The notes under the pieces are model-generated. The model did no database searches, was not told the origin of the DNA, and saw nothing but the letters and a program-made list of their open reading frames with translations. From assembly GCF_003585885.1 (NCBI RefSeq), contig NZ_NRHC01000038.1:1-59917 (forward strand): 59,917 nt of DNA, given 5' to 3'. Positions 37,049-45,487 of this stretch are shown here, piece by piece; position 1 is the first letter of the stretch; each line of letters opens with the position of its first letter. This DNA is from Psittacicella hinzii. GTDB lineage: Bacteria > Pseudomonadota > Gammaproteobacteria > Enterobacterales > Psittacicellaceae. The position numbers and the translations under genes were made by a program.

Positions 37049-37081
37049 GACTTATATGAGAGATCATATAAGTCCTTTTTG
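37049..37081 (+). terminator. Terminator of the tRNA operon
   Basis: GACTTATATGA and TCATATAAGTC form a perfect 11-base stem with the loop GAGA, followed by CTTTTT. The next coding start is only 13 bases further on. Confidence 0.88.
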
Positions 37082-37093
37082 TATATTTAAAAT

Positions 37094-37840
37094 ATGAATA
37101 ATTTTGAATTAGAAAGAATTATTAACCAATTACTAGAAAGTAGCAAATACTCTGATTACACTGTTAACGGATTACAAGTACAAGGTAAAGATAAGATCCA
37201 AAAAATTGTTACAGGAGTAACCGCTAGTCAAGAATTAATTGATTTTGCAATCTCTGTAAATGCCGATGCTATTTTGGTGCATCACGGTTATTTCTGGAAA
37301 GGATCTGATCCAAGATTAACAGGTTATCATTACCAACGTATCGCTAAACTAATTAAACATGATATAAATCTTTTTGCTTATCATTTACCTTTAGATTTTA
37401 ATTTAGAATTAGGTAATAATGTTGAACTTGCAAAAATGTTTAATTTAACAAATTACTCTTATTCTCAAGATTCTAAAGAAATTTTAATATGTAAAACTGA
37501 AGAGTTAGATGTCAATGAATTTGTTAATCTAGTTGAAGCAAAACTTGGTAAAAAAATTCTTCATATAGGTAAAAACGCTAAAGACAAAATTAATACCATC
37601 GGAATCTGTTCTGGAGGTGGTCAAGGATTTATTGATCAAGCTTATGCTTTAGGTTGTGACCTATATATGTCTGGAGAGATCTCGGAGTACACTACTCACT
37701 CTGCAGTAGAACAAGGTATTCACTATATAGCTATGGGACACCATGATAGTGAAAGATATGGGATTAAACGCCTTGGAGAATTACTTGCAGAAAAATACAA
37801 TTTTGAAGTAATATTTACAGATTGTCCAAATCCAGCATAA
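37094..37840 (+). CDS. Nif3-like dinuclear metal centre protein (YbgI family)
   Basis: A 248-aa member of the Nif3/YbgI family (E. coli YbgI 247 aa), with a metal-binding fold and uncertain reaction; in databases it is often labelled GTP cyclohydrolase 1 type 2. Metal ligands are visible in [10 protein letters not shown] near residue 65 and GHHDSERYG near residue 218. TVNGLQVQG opens the family pattern. The ATG lies only 13 bases after the T-run of the tRNA terminator and shows no ribosome binding site, so translation may be leaderless or depend on read-through. Confidence 0.88.
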   Translation: MNNFELERIINQLLESSKYSDYTVNGLQVQGKDKIQKIVTGVTASQELIDFAISVNADAILVHHGYFWKGSDPRLTGYHYQRIAKLIKHDINLFAYHLPLDFNLELGNNVELAKMFNLTNYSYSQDSKEILICKTEELDVNEFVNLVEAKLGKKILHIGKNAKDKINTIGICSGGGQGFIDQAYALGCDLYMSGEISEYTTHSAVEQGIHYIAMGHHDSERYGIKRLGELLAEKYNFEVIFTDCPNPA

Positions 37841-37841
37841 A

Positions 37842-37872
37842 AAAAAAAGAGCCTACTATAGGCTCTTTTTTT
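37842..37872. terminator. Bidirectional terminator between the Nif3-like gene and murI
   Basis: AAAAAAGAGCCTA and TAGGCTCTTTTTT form a stem with the loop CTA between converging genes, with A and T runs on both sides. Confidence 0.9.
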
Positions 37873-38743
37873 AATGTGGAAAGTGTTGGTAATCTATAAA
37901 ACCATGATGTTTGAGTCCTGAAAACTCCTCTTCAGTTAAAGCTTTAGTACTTAACAAATGTTTATCTAATACAGCAGAATGTTCTTCGTGCTTTATTTGC
38001 TTTAAATATTCCACAAATTCTTTTCGTTGTGCTTCTATTTCTTTACTTTTGAAAAAACCATAAAGAACCCCTATGCGTCTAGCAATAGCATAGCAAGTAT
38101 CTATTAAAAGAATATTAGGAAATAACTCTTGAATTTCATCTTTAATCAGAGGAAAATGTGTACAAGCTAAAACAATGACTCCTAGATTTAGATCATTATT
38201 ATTCAACCAAGGAGCTAGAATTTTACTTAGGTCTTTATTGGTTGGCTTATTACGAATTTTAGCTTCAACATACTCAACCAAATCAGTTGTTCCTAGTAAA
38301 GATACATTTTGACCAATAGGTTTTGTGTAAAATTCAATCAGCTTAAGTACATATGGACGAGCTATAGTTGCTTTAGTTGCAAGTAAACCAACTGATTTTT
38401 CAGTTTTACCTTGTTTTACTAAAAACTCTACAGCTGGTTTTAAAGCTGGTACGACGCCAATAACAGGCACTTTAACAACTTCTCTGAGTTGATCAAGAAT
38501 AAGAGTTGAAGCCGTATTACAAGCAATAACAACTAGATCTATTTTTAATTCTTTAATTGCACGAGATATTAGAGGTACAAGCTTTTCAATTAGTACACTA
38601 TCAGGTTTCTCTGAGTAAGGAAACAACTCATTGTCAAATAAATAATAATATTCAAAGAAGTCAAAGTAGATGTTTTCTACTGACTTTAGATGAGAAAGAC
38701 CACCTACTCCAGAATCAAAAAACAATATTTTTGCCTTTGTCAT
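37871..38743 (-). CDS. murI: Glutamate racemase
   Basis: Makes D-glutamate for peptidoglycan. It is 290 aa (E. coli 285). FFDSGVGGLS begins the protein; the two catalytic cysteines are in VIACNTAST (Cys75) and VLACTHFPLI near residue 190. The FPYG motif of most members reads FPYS. It lies two bases after rlmH, so it is probably translated from the same message. Confidence 0.94.
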   Translation of the reverse strand: MTKAKILFFDSGVGGLSHLKSVENIYFDFFEYYYLFDNELFPYSEKPDSVLIEKLVPLISRAIKELKIDLVVIACNTASTLILDQLREVVKVPVIGVVPALKPAVEFLVKQGKTEKSVGLLATKATIARPYVLKLIEFYTKPIGQNVSLLGTTDLVEYVEAKIRNKPTNKDLSKILAPWLNNNDLNLGVIVLACTHFPLIKDEIQELFPNILLIDTCYAIARRIGVLYGFFKSKEIEAQRKEFVEYLKQIKHEEHSAVLDKHLLSTKALTEEEFSGLKHHGFIDYQHFPH

Positions 38744-38745
38744 AC

Positions 38746-39213
38746 TTACTCCCTATGATAAGGGTGATTATTATTTAAACTCCAAGCGCGATATAGTGCT
38801 TCAGCTACAACTACTCGAACTAAAGGGTGTGGCATGGTTAAGTTAGAAATAGACCATGACTCATGTGCTGCTTGCTTAACTTCATCACTAAGCCCTTCAG
38901 GACCACCGATAAGCAGATATACATCTCTACCATCATTTTGCCACTTGTTTAACCTTTTAGCTAATTGATGAGTATCGTACGGCTTACCTGGAATATCTAA
39001 GGTAACTATATAACCTCTACCACATACTTTAAGGAGCTCTTTTCCTTCTTCAATAGTTATACGGTTAATATCAGCACTTTTTCCACGCTTTTTATTGCTG
39101 ATCTCAATTAATTCTAGTGGAAGATCTCTTGGGAATCTACGTTGATATTCTTTAAAACCAGTTGTTACCCAATCAGGCATTGATGTCCCAACAGCTACTA
39201 AAAATATTTTCAT
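38746..39213 (-). CDS. rlmH: 23S rRNA pseudouridine-1915 N3-methyltransferase RlmH
   Basis: SPOUT methyltransferase that modifies helix 69 of 23S rRNA. It is 155 aa, equal to E. coli, with the knotted SAM site [10 protein letters not shown] and the C-terminal [20 protein letters not shown]. It follows rsfS as in E. coli, but a strong hairpin lies between them. murI follows after two bases. Confidence 0.96.
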   Translation of the reverse strand: MKIFLVAVGTSMPDWVTTGFKEYQRRFPRDLPLELIEISNKKRGKSADINRITIEEGKELLKVCGRGYIVTLDIPGKPYDTHQLAKRLNKWQNDGRDVYLLIGGPEGLSDEVKQAAHESWSISNLTMPHPLVRVVVAEALYRAWSLNNNHPYHRE

Positions 39214-39230
39214 ATAAAAATTTACGTATT

Positions 39231-39263
39231 AAAAAAGTCTTGAGATAGTCCCAAGACTTTTCT
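39231..39263 (-). terminator. Terminator between rsfS and rlmH
   Basis: On the minus strand, AAAAGTCTTG and CAAGACTTTT form a stem followed by TT, eight bases after the rsfS stop and 20 bases before rlmH. No strong promoter is seen between it and rlmH, so it probably works as a partial attenuator. Confidence 0.8.
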
Positions 39264-39270
39264 TATATTT

Positions 39271-39594
39271 TTATGACCAAAGCTTTTCTAGTTCATAAGA
39301 TTTGCGTGCATGATCTTGCATAATATGTACCATTACAGTACCAAAATCTACAACAATCCATTCACCAGTATTTTTTCCTTCAGAACCGTAATTTTCAATC
39401 CCTAATTTCTTCATCTCATCAATTAAGTGATCTGCTAATGCACCACAGTGTCTATCTGAAGTACCTGTTACAATTATCATGGTATCAGTAATAGACGATT
39501 TTGTAGTTACATCAATTTCGCATGGTTCTTGAGCTTTAAGATCATCTAACTTATCTAAAATTACAGCACAAATTTCTTCTTGTGTTTTTTTCAT
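39271..39594 (-). CDS. rsfS: Ribosomal silencing factor RsfS
   Basis: Binds L14 on the 50S subunit and prevents subunit joining during starvation. It is 107 aa (E. coli 105), with DVTTKSSITDTMIIVTGTSDRH and the C-terminal WIVVDFGTVMVHIM that define the family. AAGG nine bases before the ATG supports the start. It is the first gene of rsfS-rlmH-murI. Confidence 0.95.
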   Translation of the reverse strand: MKKTQEEICAVILDKLDDLKAQEPCEIDVTTKSSITDTMIIVTGTSDRHCGALADHLIDEMKKLGIENYGSEGKNTGEWIVVDFGTVMVHIMQDHARKSYELEKLWS

Positions 39595-39659
39595 TAATAT
39601 AACCTTAAATTTATTCCGTATTTAATTTAGTTAAACTGTGTACGGATTAAGACCATGAC

Positions 39660-39668
39660 ATTATACCA
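39660..39668 (-). promoter_or_regulatory. Extended -10 promoter of rsfS
   Basis: On the minus strand, TGG-TATAAT with the TATAAT at 39665-39660, about 65 bases before rsfS. An inverted repeat, TTAAACTGTG at 39631-39640 and CACAGTTAA at 39667-39675, brackets the -10 box and could be a protein-binding site. Confidence 0.5.
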
Positions 39669-39760
39669 CAGTTAAATATGAGAAAAAGATGAATTAATTA
39701 GAAAAAAATTCTATAATATTCAGATTATTCAGATCATATAAAATAAATGACTTTTTCATT

Positions 39761-41647
39761 ATGAGCTTTTTCTCTTTCACTTTTATTCTGTTTTTATTTA
39801 TTGTTATTTCTATCTACTGGTCAGTATCTTATAAAACAAATGCTAATACTGCCAAGTTACAAAATATAGTTATAACTTTAGCAAGTTTATTCTTTGTTGG
39901 TTTTATTCATCCATACTTCTCTATAGTACTCTTAGCTTATGCCATCTTTATCCACTTAAGTCAAAGAGCCATTGATAAGGTTATAAACCAGCGACAAGAT
40001 AAAAACTTGAACTTAATTAAGAATAGAGCTCAACATAACTTCTCAGTTCTTTCTTTAAAGTACTTTAAACAAAAGAGTGACATTGAAGAGCTTGAATTAA
40101 CCTTAACTAATAACTCTACAGCACAGTTAACTCTAACAGAGCTTAAACTCGTAGACTCTATATTTTCTTCTCCTTTATCTAGAGTGCAAAATGACTTAGA
40201 AAAGACTTTAAAAAATATTGAAGGAAATGAGGTAGCTAATACTACACGTTTATTAAGTTACAAAGTAGCTGATTATTATCTAACAATTGATGAGTTATTA
40301 GAAAAAGTAAAAATTGAAGAAATTAATGATCGAGATCTAATCTACCTTAATGATAATTTTAATTTCCTTAACTCATTGTTGAAAAATTACAATTTAATTG
40401 AGAAAGATGAACTAGAAAAGAATTACAAAGAAAGCGCTAAAAAAGATTACTCACAAGCAGTACCAGGTTTTAACTTTAGCCTTCTTATAGTTGCGAGTTT
40501 ACTTCCTCTAATTTACTTTAAATACTATGACTTTATTTACGTTAACTTTGTTAATTTTTTAACTAGTCTAGGTTTTACAAATTTAGGAGAGATCTCTAGC
40601 GTTATTCCTGTTCTTGGAATTTCTTACTATACATTTAACAGTATTTCATTGCTAATTTCAGTTAAACGTGGGGAAATTAAAAGCCCTTCACTCTTAACAA
40701 GTTTAACTTTTGTTACTTATTTCCCTACAATAGTAGCGGGACCAATTAACCGAGCAACAACATTAATTCCTCAAATTACTAAAGCTCGCTGTCCACAACC
40801 AATTAATAAAATTTTCTTTTATTTAACTCTTGGTATTAGTAAAAAGTGGTTACTAGCAACTAGTTTATCCATGTACTTTGTGCAACCTGTTTTTGGAGCT
40901 CCGGATAACTATAATAGCTGGGAATTAATCTTAGCTACCTATGCTTACGCTTTCCAACTATACTTTGACTTTAGTGGATATACAGATTTAATGTTCGCTC
41001 TAGGCTTATGCTTCGGTATTACTCATCCTATAAACTTTAGAAACCCATATATCTCTTTAAATATTAAAGATTTCTGGACAAGATGGCATATCTCTCTAAG
41101 TTCATGGATTCGTGACTATATCTATATACCTTTAGGTGGAAATCGTCATGGTTTTCTCTTAGCACAATGTTACACTGTAATAGCTATGCTACTCTCTGGT
41201 ATTTGGCATGGCTCTACTTTAAACTTTGCTTTATGGGGCTTACTACATACCTTAGGGATAATTGGTTTAAATATCTTACATAAAGTTAGTAGCTTTAGAA
41301 TTTCGGATTACAGCAAGTTTATCTCGCGTTTTTTAACATTCAATTATGTATGTTTAACTTGGATATTCTTTAACTCTACTGATTTTGATGCAGCGATAAA
41401 CTTCTTAGAAGCTACTTTTAGCAATTTTTCATTACCTATTCATGAACCTTTAGCAATTATTAGTTTAGTGCTAATTTTCATTTACTGGATGTTACTACCT
41501 CAAGTTGAAAAATTAATTAATAAACTATTAACTGTAAGTCAGGAGATATCATCTAAATACTGTATTGCTATATGCATCCTTGTTTTATGGATAGTTATTA
41601 ATTTATCACCTTCAGGTGTTCCTCCATTCATTTATGCTAATTTCTAG
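39761..41647 (+). CDS. pacA: MBOAT acetyltransferase, peptidoglycan O-acetylation (PacA/PatA-like)
   Basis: Polytopic membrane-bound O-acyltransferase that moves acetyl groups across the inner membrane for transfer to peptidoglycan. MBOAT signatures are FVTYFPTIVAGPI, FQLYFDFSGYTDL, NIKDFWTRWHISLS and LSGIWHGSTLNFALWGLLH (His483, His496). At 628 aa it is about 150 longer than known PacA. After three N-terminal membrane helices, residues ~75-232 form a charged, helical soluble insertion. pacB and ape1 follow within 14 bases each. The function is from family and context; alginate acetylation is the alternative, but no alginate genes are seen. No ribosome binding site is evident. Confidence 0.82.
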   Translation: MSFFSFTFILFLFIVISIYWSVSYKTNANTAKLQNIVITLASLFFVGFIHPYFSIVLLAYAIFIHLSQRAIDKVINQRQDKNLNLIKNRAQHNFSVLSLKYFKQKSDIEELELTLTNNSTAQLTLTELKLVDSIFSSPLSRVQNDLEKTLKNIEGNEVANTTRLLSYKVADYYLTIDELLEKVKIEEINDRDLIYLNDNFNFLNSLLKNYNLIEKDELEKNYKESAKKDYSQAVPGFNFSLLIVASLLPLIYFKYYDFIYVNFVNFLTSLGFTNLGEISSVIPVLGISYYTFNSISLLISVKRGEIKSPSLLTSLTFVTYFPTIVAGPINRATTLIPQITKARCPQPINKIFFYLTLGISKKWLLATSLSMYFVQPVFGAPDNYNSWELILATYAYAFQLYFDFSGYTDLMFALGLCFGITHPINFRNPYISLNIKDFWTRWHISLSSWIRDYIYIPLGGNRHGFLLAQCYTVIAMLLSGIWHGSTLNFALWGLLHTLGIIGLNILHKVSSFRISDYSKFISRFLTFNYVCLTWIFFNSTDFDAAINFLEATFSNFSLPIHEPLAIISLVLIFIYWMLLPQVEKLINKLLTVSQEISSKYCIAICILVLWIVINLSPSGVPPFIYANF

Positions 41648-41658
41648 AAAACACTAAA

Positions 41659-42768
41659 ATGAAACGACTTCTTATTAGTTTTATCTCTTGCATAATCATT
41701 TTGTTCTGGCTTTTTCAGGGATCAATAAATAATTACTGGATAGCTAACTATAGCTCACCTTCTCCATTGACTAAACTAGAAAATTTTAGACTTTGGACTC
41801 TAGGTAAAGATATAAATGATAAAGTCTTAGACTTTAAAGAGTTTGCTTTTTCACAATATAATAATTTAGGAACTTTAGTTACTAGTAGCTTCAACAAAAA
41901 TAGTGAAAATATTAGTGAAGATGTAAGCAAAGAGCAAGATGAAGCAACTAATTTAAAAACTGAAAACTCTAATACGCAAGATGACTTCAAAGAGCTAATT
42001 GAGCAACATAATTTGAATATCCCTAAAGTCTTGCCTGAAAATCAGTTTGCCGTAGGCTATACAGATATCTTTGCGGGAGATAAAGATTTTACAGAATTTG
42101 CATTCCCTGAAGAAGCTTTGCCTATCACTCTAAAACCAGGTGACAAAGTCCTCGTTGCAGGTGATTCCATGCAACAAGGAGTTGGAAGACATATCCGCTC
42201 TTACTTAAGTCATAACTATAAAATTCAATCTAAAGATTTATCTAAACAGTCTACTGGACTTTTAAACCCAAATAATTTAGATTGGAATAAAACCATTACT
42301 CAAGAATTAGCAAGTGATCAAAACTATAAACTTCTAATTATGCTTCTTGGAGCCAATGATAATTATGGACTATATGATCGTGTGACTAAGAAAGGTTATC
42401 CTTTTGGCAGTCTAGAATGGCGTGCTCATTACCTACAACGTATCATGTCTATTATGTATCAAGCTCATGAACATAATGTAAGAGTTATTTGGCTTACGGT
42501 ACCAAACATTCGTAACCCAGAGCTAAACAACAAAATGCAAGTTGTTAATAGCTTATTTAGATCAGCGGCTAAACAATATGGAGTGTTACTTGTAGATACA
42601 AATGTTCCTTTACATCTTTCAGGTAACTCATACTCTCCTTCAATCTATTTAAACGATAAACTAGTAAAAACTCGTTCAGATGATGGTATTCACTTCACTC
42701 CTGCGGGTGAAAAACTAATAGCCAACTATGTATTGTCATATATTGAGTACATAAACAACCTTGAATAG
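41659..42768 (+). CDS. pacB: SGNH peptidoglycan O-acetyltransferase (PacB-like)
   Basis: Periplasmic, membrane-anchored SGNH/GDSL-fold protein of 369 aa. It has an N-terminal hydrophobic anchor (about 4-20), an Asn/Glu/Ser-rich stalk (about 75-115), then the catalytic blocks: AGDSMQQG (Ser170), LGANDNYG near 233 and DGIHFTPAG (Asp342, His345). Its location 11 bases after the MBOAT gene and before an Ape1-like gene matches the Neisseria pacA-pacB-ape1 set, where PacB places the acetyl group on muramic acid. Sequence alone does not separate transferase from esterase activity. Confidence 0.78.
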   Translation: MKRLLISFISCIIILFWLFQGSINNYWIANYSSPSPLTKLENFRLWTLGKDINDKVLDFKEFAFSQYNNLGTLVTSSFNKNSENISEDVSKEQDEATNLKTENSNTQDDFKELIEQHNLNIPKVLPENQFAVGYTDIFAGDKDFTEFAFPEEALPITLKPGDKVLVAGDSMQQGVGRHIRSYLSHNYKIQSKDLSKQSTGLLNPNNLDWNKTITQELASDQNYKLLIMLLGANDNYGLYDRVTKKGYPFGSLEWRAHYLQRIMSIMYQAHEHNVRVIWLTVPNIRNPELNNKMQVVNSLFRSAAKQYGVLLVDTNVPLHLSGNSYSPSIYLNDKLVKTRSDDGIHFTPAGEKLIANYVLSYIEYINNLE

Positions 42769-42781
42769 AGATTGTCTAAAA

Positions 42782-43978
42782 ATGCTTAATAAATTTTTCA
42801 AAATTTATTTAACTTCTATTACTGTATTTCTTTTCTCTTGTACTAATGATACCTCGGTTACCCAACCAAAAGATTATATTAGTAATGACAGTTATATAGT
42901 TGATTATTCAAATAATGATTTAAGAACTATTCAACTAAAGAATAAAATCAAGCAAGCAAAGAAAGAAGGCTTAACAATCGTGCAGCTGGGGGATTCACAC
43001 ACAGCTGCCGATGTTATGACTATGTATTTAAGAAATCGCTTGCGTACATACTTAGGAACAGGTTCTATAGGTTATATTGCTCCCATGAAAGTTCCAGGGC
43101 AGTATAATAGTTTAATCGGTTATAAAAGCACTAACGTATCATTAATTAATGCTCGTAATCATAAAGAGTATAACTATACTATTGGTGGTTTAGTTGCAAG
43201 CTTTAATTCGCGTGGTTCAATTGAATATAAAGCTATAAACGGTAACACAATACCTTTTTCAGAATTAAAAATCACTACACGCTGTACAGCACTAAAAGAT
43301 TGTATTATGATCGTGAGTTCTGATGCAGGAACTGAAACCTTAAGTATTAGAGGAAATCAATGGGCAACCTATTCTGTATTTATTGAAGGGAACTTTAGAA
43401 TTTCGGCTAATGCTAACTTAGAGCTCTCTGGTATGTACATTAATAATACAAATAAAGGTGTTACAGTTTCAGAATTAGGCTCTAACGGTGCCACTATCTA
43501 TTACCTAGATACTTGGGGTAGTGATTGGACTAAACAACTAGCAGCGTTAAAACCAGATCTTGTTATTCTTGCTTTTGGGACAAATGAAAGTTATAATCAA
43601 AACTTTGATTCTAAGCAATATATTAAGGATTACAGCCAATTAATCAGTAGTATTAAAGCAAATACGCAAGCACAGGTAATGTTACTTTCAAATCCTGATA
43701 CGCTTAATATTGCTATAAATAAAAATTTAGCTAATACACGTTGTAATAATTTACAACATGCTGGAGTTGATACAGTTTATTATGATCTAGTACGCATAGC
43801 GAGAAGCAACCAAGTCCTATTTTGGGACTGGCGTCAAGCTATGGGTGGTTCATGTTCAGCAATCAAACAACAAAACGCTCAAATTCTACGTAATGATGGC
43901 GTTCACTTTAGTGCTAATGGTTATAGATTATTTGGCTATCAACTTGCGCATGATATTATTAAACTTGGAGACAAATAG
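42782..43978 (+). CDS. ape1: SGNH O-acetylpeptidoglycan esterase-like lipoprotein (Ape1-like)
   Basis: A 398-aa SGNH-fold protein with a hydrophobic N-terminus ending in a cysteine (Cys20, FLFSC, an imperfect lipobox), so probably a lipoprotein. Blocks are LGDSHTAAD (Ser72), AFGTNESYN, and DGVHFSANG (Asp372, His375). In Neisseria, Ape1 removes acetyl groups so that lytic transglycosylases can act. The start is the ATG 13 bases after pacB with AGAG upstream; a TTG at 42761 overlapping pacB is less likely. Esterase activity is inferred from family and position. Confidence 0.78.
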   Translation: MLNKFFKIYLTSITVFLFSCTNDTSVTQPKDYISNDSYIVDYSNNDLRTIQLKNKIKQAKKEGLTIVQLGDSHTAADVMTMYLRNRLRTYLGTGSIGYIAPMKVPGQYNSLIGYKSTNVSLINARNHKEYNYTIGGLVASFNSRGSIEYKAINGNTIPFSELKITTRCTALKDCIMIVSSDAGTETLSIRGNQWATYSVFIEGNFRISANANLELSGMYINNTNKGVTVSELGSNGATIYYLDTWGSDWTKQLAALKPDLVILAFGTNESYNQNFDSKQYIKDYSQLISSIKANTQAQVMLLSNPDTLNIAINKNLANTRCNNLQHAGVDTVYYDLVRIARSNQVLFWDWRQAMGGSCSAIKQQNAQILRNDGVHFSANGYRLFGYQLAHDIIKLGDK

Positions 43979-44012
43979 AAAAAGAGCTGTGATAATTATC
44001 ACAGCTCTTTTT
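43979..44012. terminator. Bidirectional terminator between ape1 and the TPM-domain gene
   Basis: A perfect palindrome AAAAAGAGCTGTGATAA / TTATCACAGCTCTTTTT with minimal loop, between converging genes. Confidence 0.92.
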
Positions 44013-44882
44013 CTACCAGCCCCCTCCGGCACCACCGCCACGGGAACCTCCTCCACCAAAATCACTCCCTCCTCGAGAGTTTCTCCCTCCAAAACCTGAA
44101 TCCTTTGAATCTCCATTTCTATTTGAGCCAAAAGATGAATTTCTTTGGTTTTTGGCTAAGACATTAGCTATTAAAGCTAAGAAAGTTATTACTTTTGATA
44201 AGTTACTCGTTAACTTGTTGCTCTTACCATTTTGTTCTAACTTTTTAGATAACTTATTTAGTTTAGAACCAAACATTCCAAAAAGGAATATTGCAAGAAA
44301 CGAAAACCAAATAATAAAGAAAATTAAAGGGAATATCTTATCAAACCAATCCTCTTCCTCTTCGGTTGATTTAGTTAAAGCATCTGGGATATTATTATCC
44401 GCTATTTGCATTAAGTCTGAAATAGTTTGTTCAATTCCCAAGTAATATTTTTCTTCCCTAAAGTTTGCTTGTAGTCGTAGTCTTCCGATTCTCGACAGTA
44501 AGGCGTCAGGTAAATCCCCCTCTACCCCTGGACCGGTTGCGATAAAGTATTTACGATCACTTTTTGCTATAAGCAGGAGCACACCATTTTGCTTATCTTT
44601 ATTACCTATCTTCCATTGATTCATTAAATTGAAACTATAGTTTTGAATAGGCTCGTTACCTGTAGTATTGACAATAACTACAACAATTCGAAATTTATCT
44701 TTTTGATTAAACGCTATTAACTGTTTATTCAGATTATCTAACTGTGTAGCATTTAGAGTGTTAGTGTAATCATTTACAGGTGTAAGATTTGCAGGTATTT
44801 GAGGGTAATTCGCTACAGCTTTAGCAGAGAACAATAATAGAGCAAAAAGAAAGCAACTTAAAAACCATTTAAAATGTTGCAA
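44013..44882 (-). CDS. TPM-domain membrane protein with Gly-rich tail
   Basis: 289 aa: a signal peptide (about 1-24), a TPM domain in the periplasm (about 30-160, with VNDYTNTLNATQLDNLNKQL and GVLLLIAKSDRKYFIATGPGVEG), a membrane helix (about 180-205) and a tail ending in repeats of Gly, Ser and Arg (GGGGSRGGGAGGGW). The Gly-rich tail is typical of YgcG-like proteins, which pair with LemA. The start is TTG at 44882, supported by GGAA seven bases upstream; it gives a full signal peptide. Its cellular role is not established. Confidence 0.85.
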   Translation of the reverse strand: MQHFKWFLSCFLFALLLFSAKAVANYPQIPANLTPVNDYTNTLNATQLDNLNKQLIAFNQKDKFRIVVVIVNTTGNEPIQNYSFNLMNQWKIGNKDKQNGVLLLIAKSDRKYFIATGPGVEGDLPDALLSRIGRLRLQANFREEKYYLGIEQTISDLMQIADNNIPDALTKSTEEEEDWFDKIFPLIFFIIWFSFLAIFLFGMFGSKLNKLSKKLEQNGKSNKLTSNLSKVITFLALIANVLAKNQRNSSFGSNRNGDSKDSGFGGRNSRGGSDFGGGGSRGGGAGGGW

Positions 44883-44884
44883 AA

Positions 44885-45487
44885 TTAGTTTCCAAAGTCT
44901 ACTACAGGCGCATTTTGTGCACCATTAACTGACTGAAAATATGGAATAACTTTAAAACCTAAAAGTCTTCCAAAAATATTGTTAGGGAAAGTTTTTAAAT
45001 CAGTATTAAAAGCTAATACGTATTTATTATATTCACTACGTGCGAATGCAACCCTATTCTCAATTCCTTCTAACTGTGCTTGAAAACTTAAAAATGATTC
45101 ATTAGTTTGTAATGTTGGGTAATTTTCTGTAACCATTAAAAGACGAGATAGAGCTTGACTTAAACCGTTTTGCGCCTGTTGTAACTGTGCTAATTTCTCT
45201 TCAGTTAAGTCTTCAACATTTAATTTAACGCTTGTAGCTTGTGCTCTAGCATTAATAACATCAGTTAAAGTCTTTTGTTCAAAATTAGATTGAGCTTTAA
45301 TTGTGTTAACTAAATTAGGTATTAAATCATAACGTCTTTGATATTGAGTTTCTACTTCAGCTAAAGCTAGATTAACTTGTTGCTGACTTTTTGAAAGAAC
45401 GTTATAAGTACTTACTGACTTAACTACTCCAAATAATACTACAACAGCTAGTAGTATTAAAATAATAAACTTTTTACTTTTAATCAT
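44885..45487 (-). CDS. lemA: LemA family protein
   Basis: A 200-aa membrane-anchored helical-bundle protein: one N-terminal helix (about 6-24) followed by long coiled helices carrying the family pattern AEVETQYQRRYDLIPNLVNTIK and NIFGRLLGFKVIPYF. LemA proteins have no agreed function but commonly precede a TPM-domain gene, as here. The start overlaps the stop of the upstream gene by four bases (ATGA). Confidence 0.93.
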   Translation of the reverse strand: MIKSKKFIILILLAVVVLFGVVKSVSTYNVLSKSQQQVNLALAEVETQYQRRYDLIPNLVNTIKAQSNFEQKTLTDVINARAQATSVKLNVEDLTEEKLAQLQQAQNGLSQALSRLLMVTENYPTLQTNESFLSFQAQLEGIENRVAFARSEYNKYVLAFNTDLKTFPNNIFGRLLGFKVIPYFQSVNGAQNAPVVDFGN

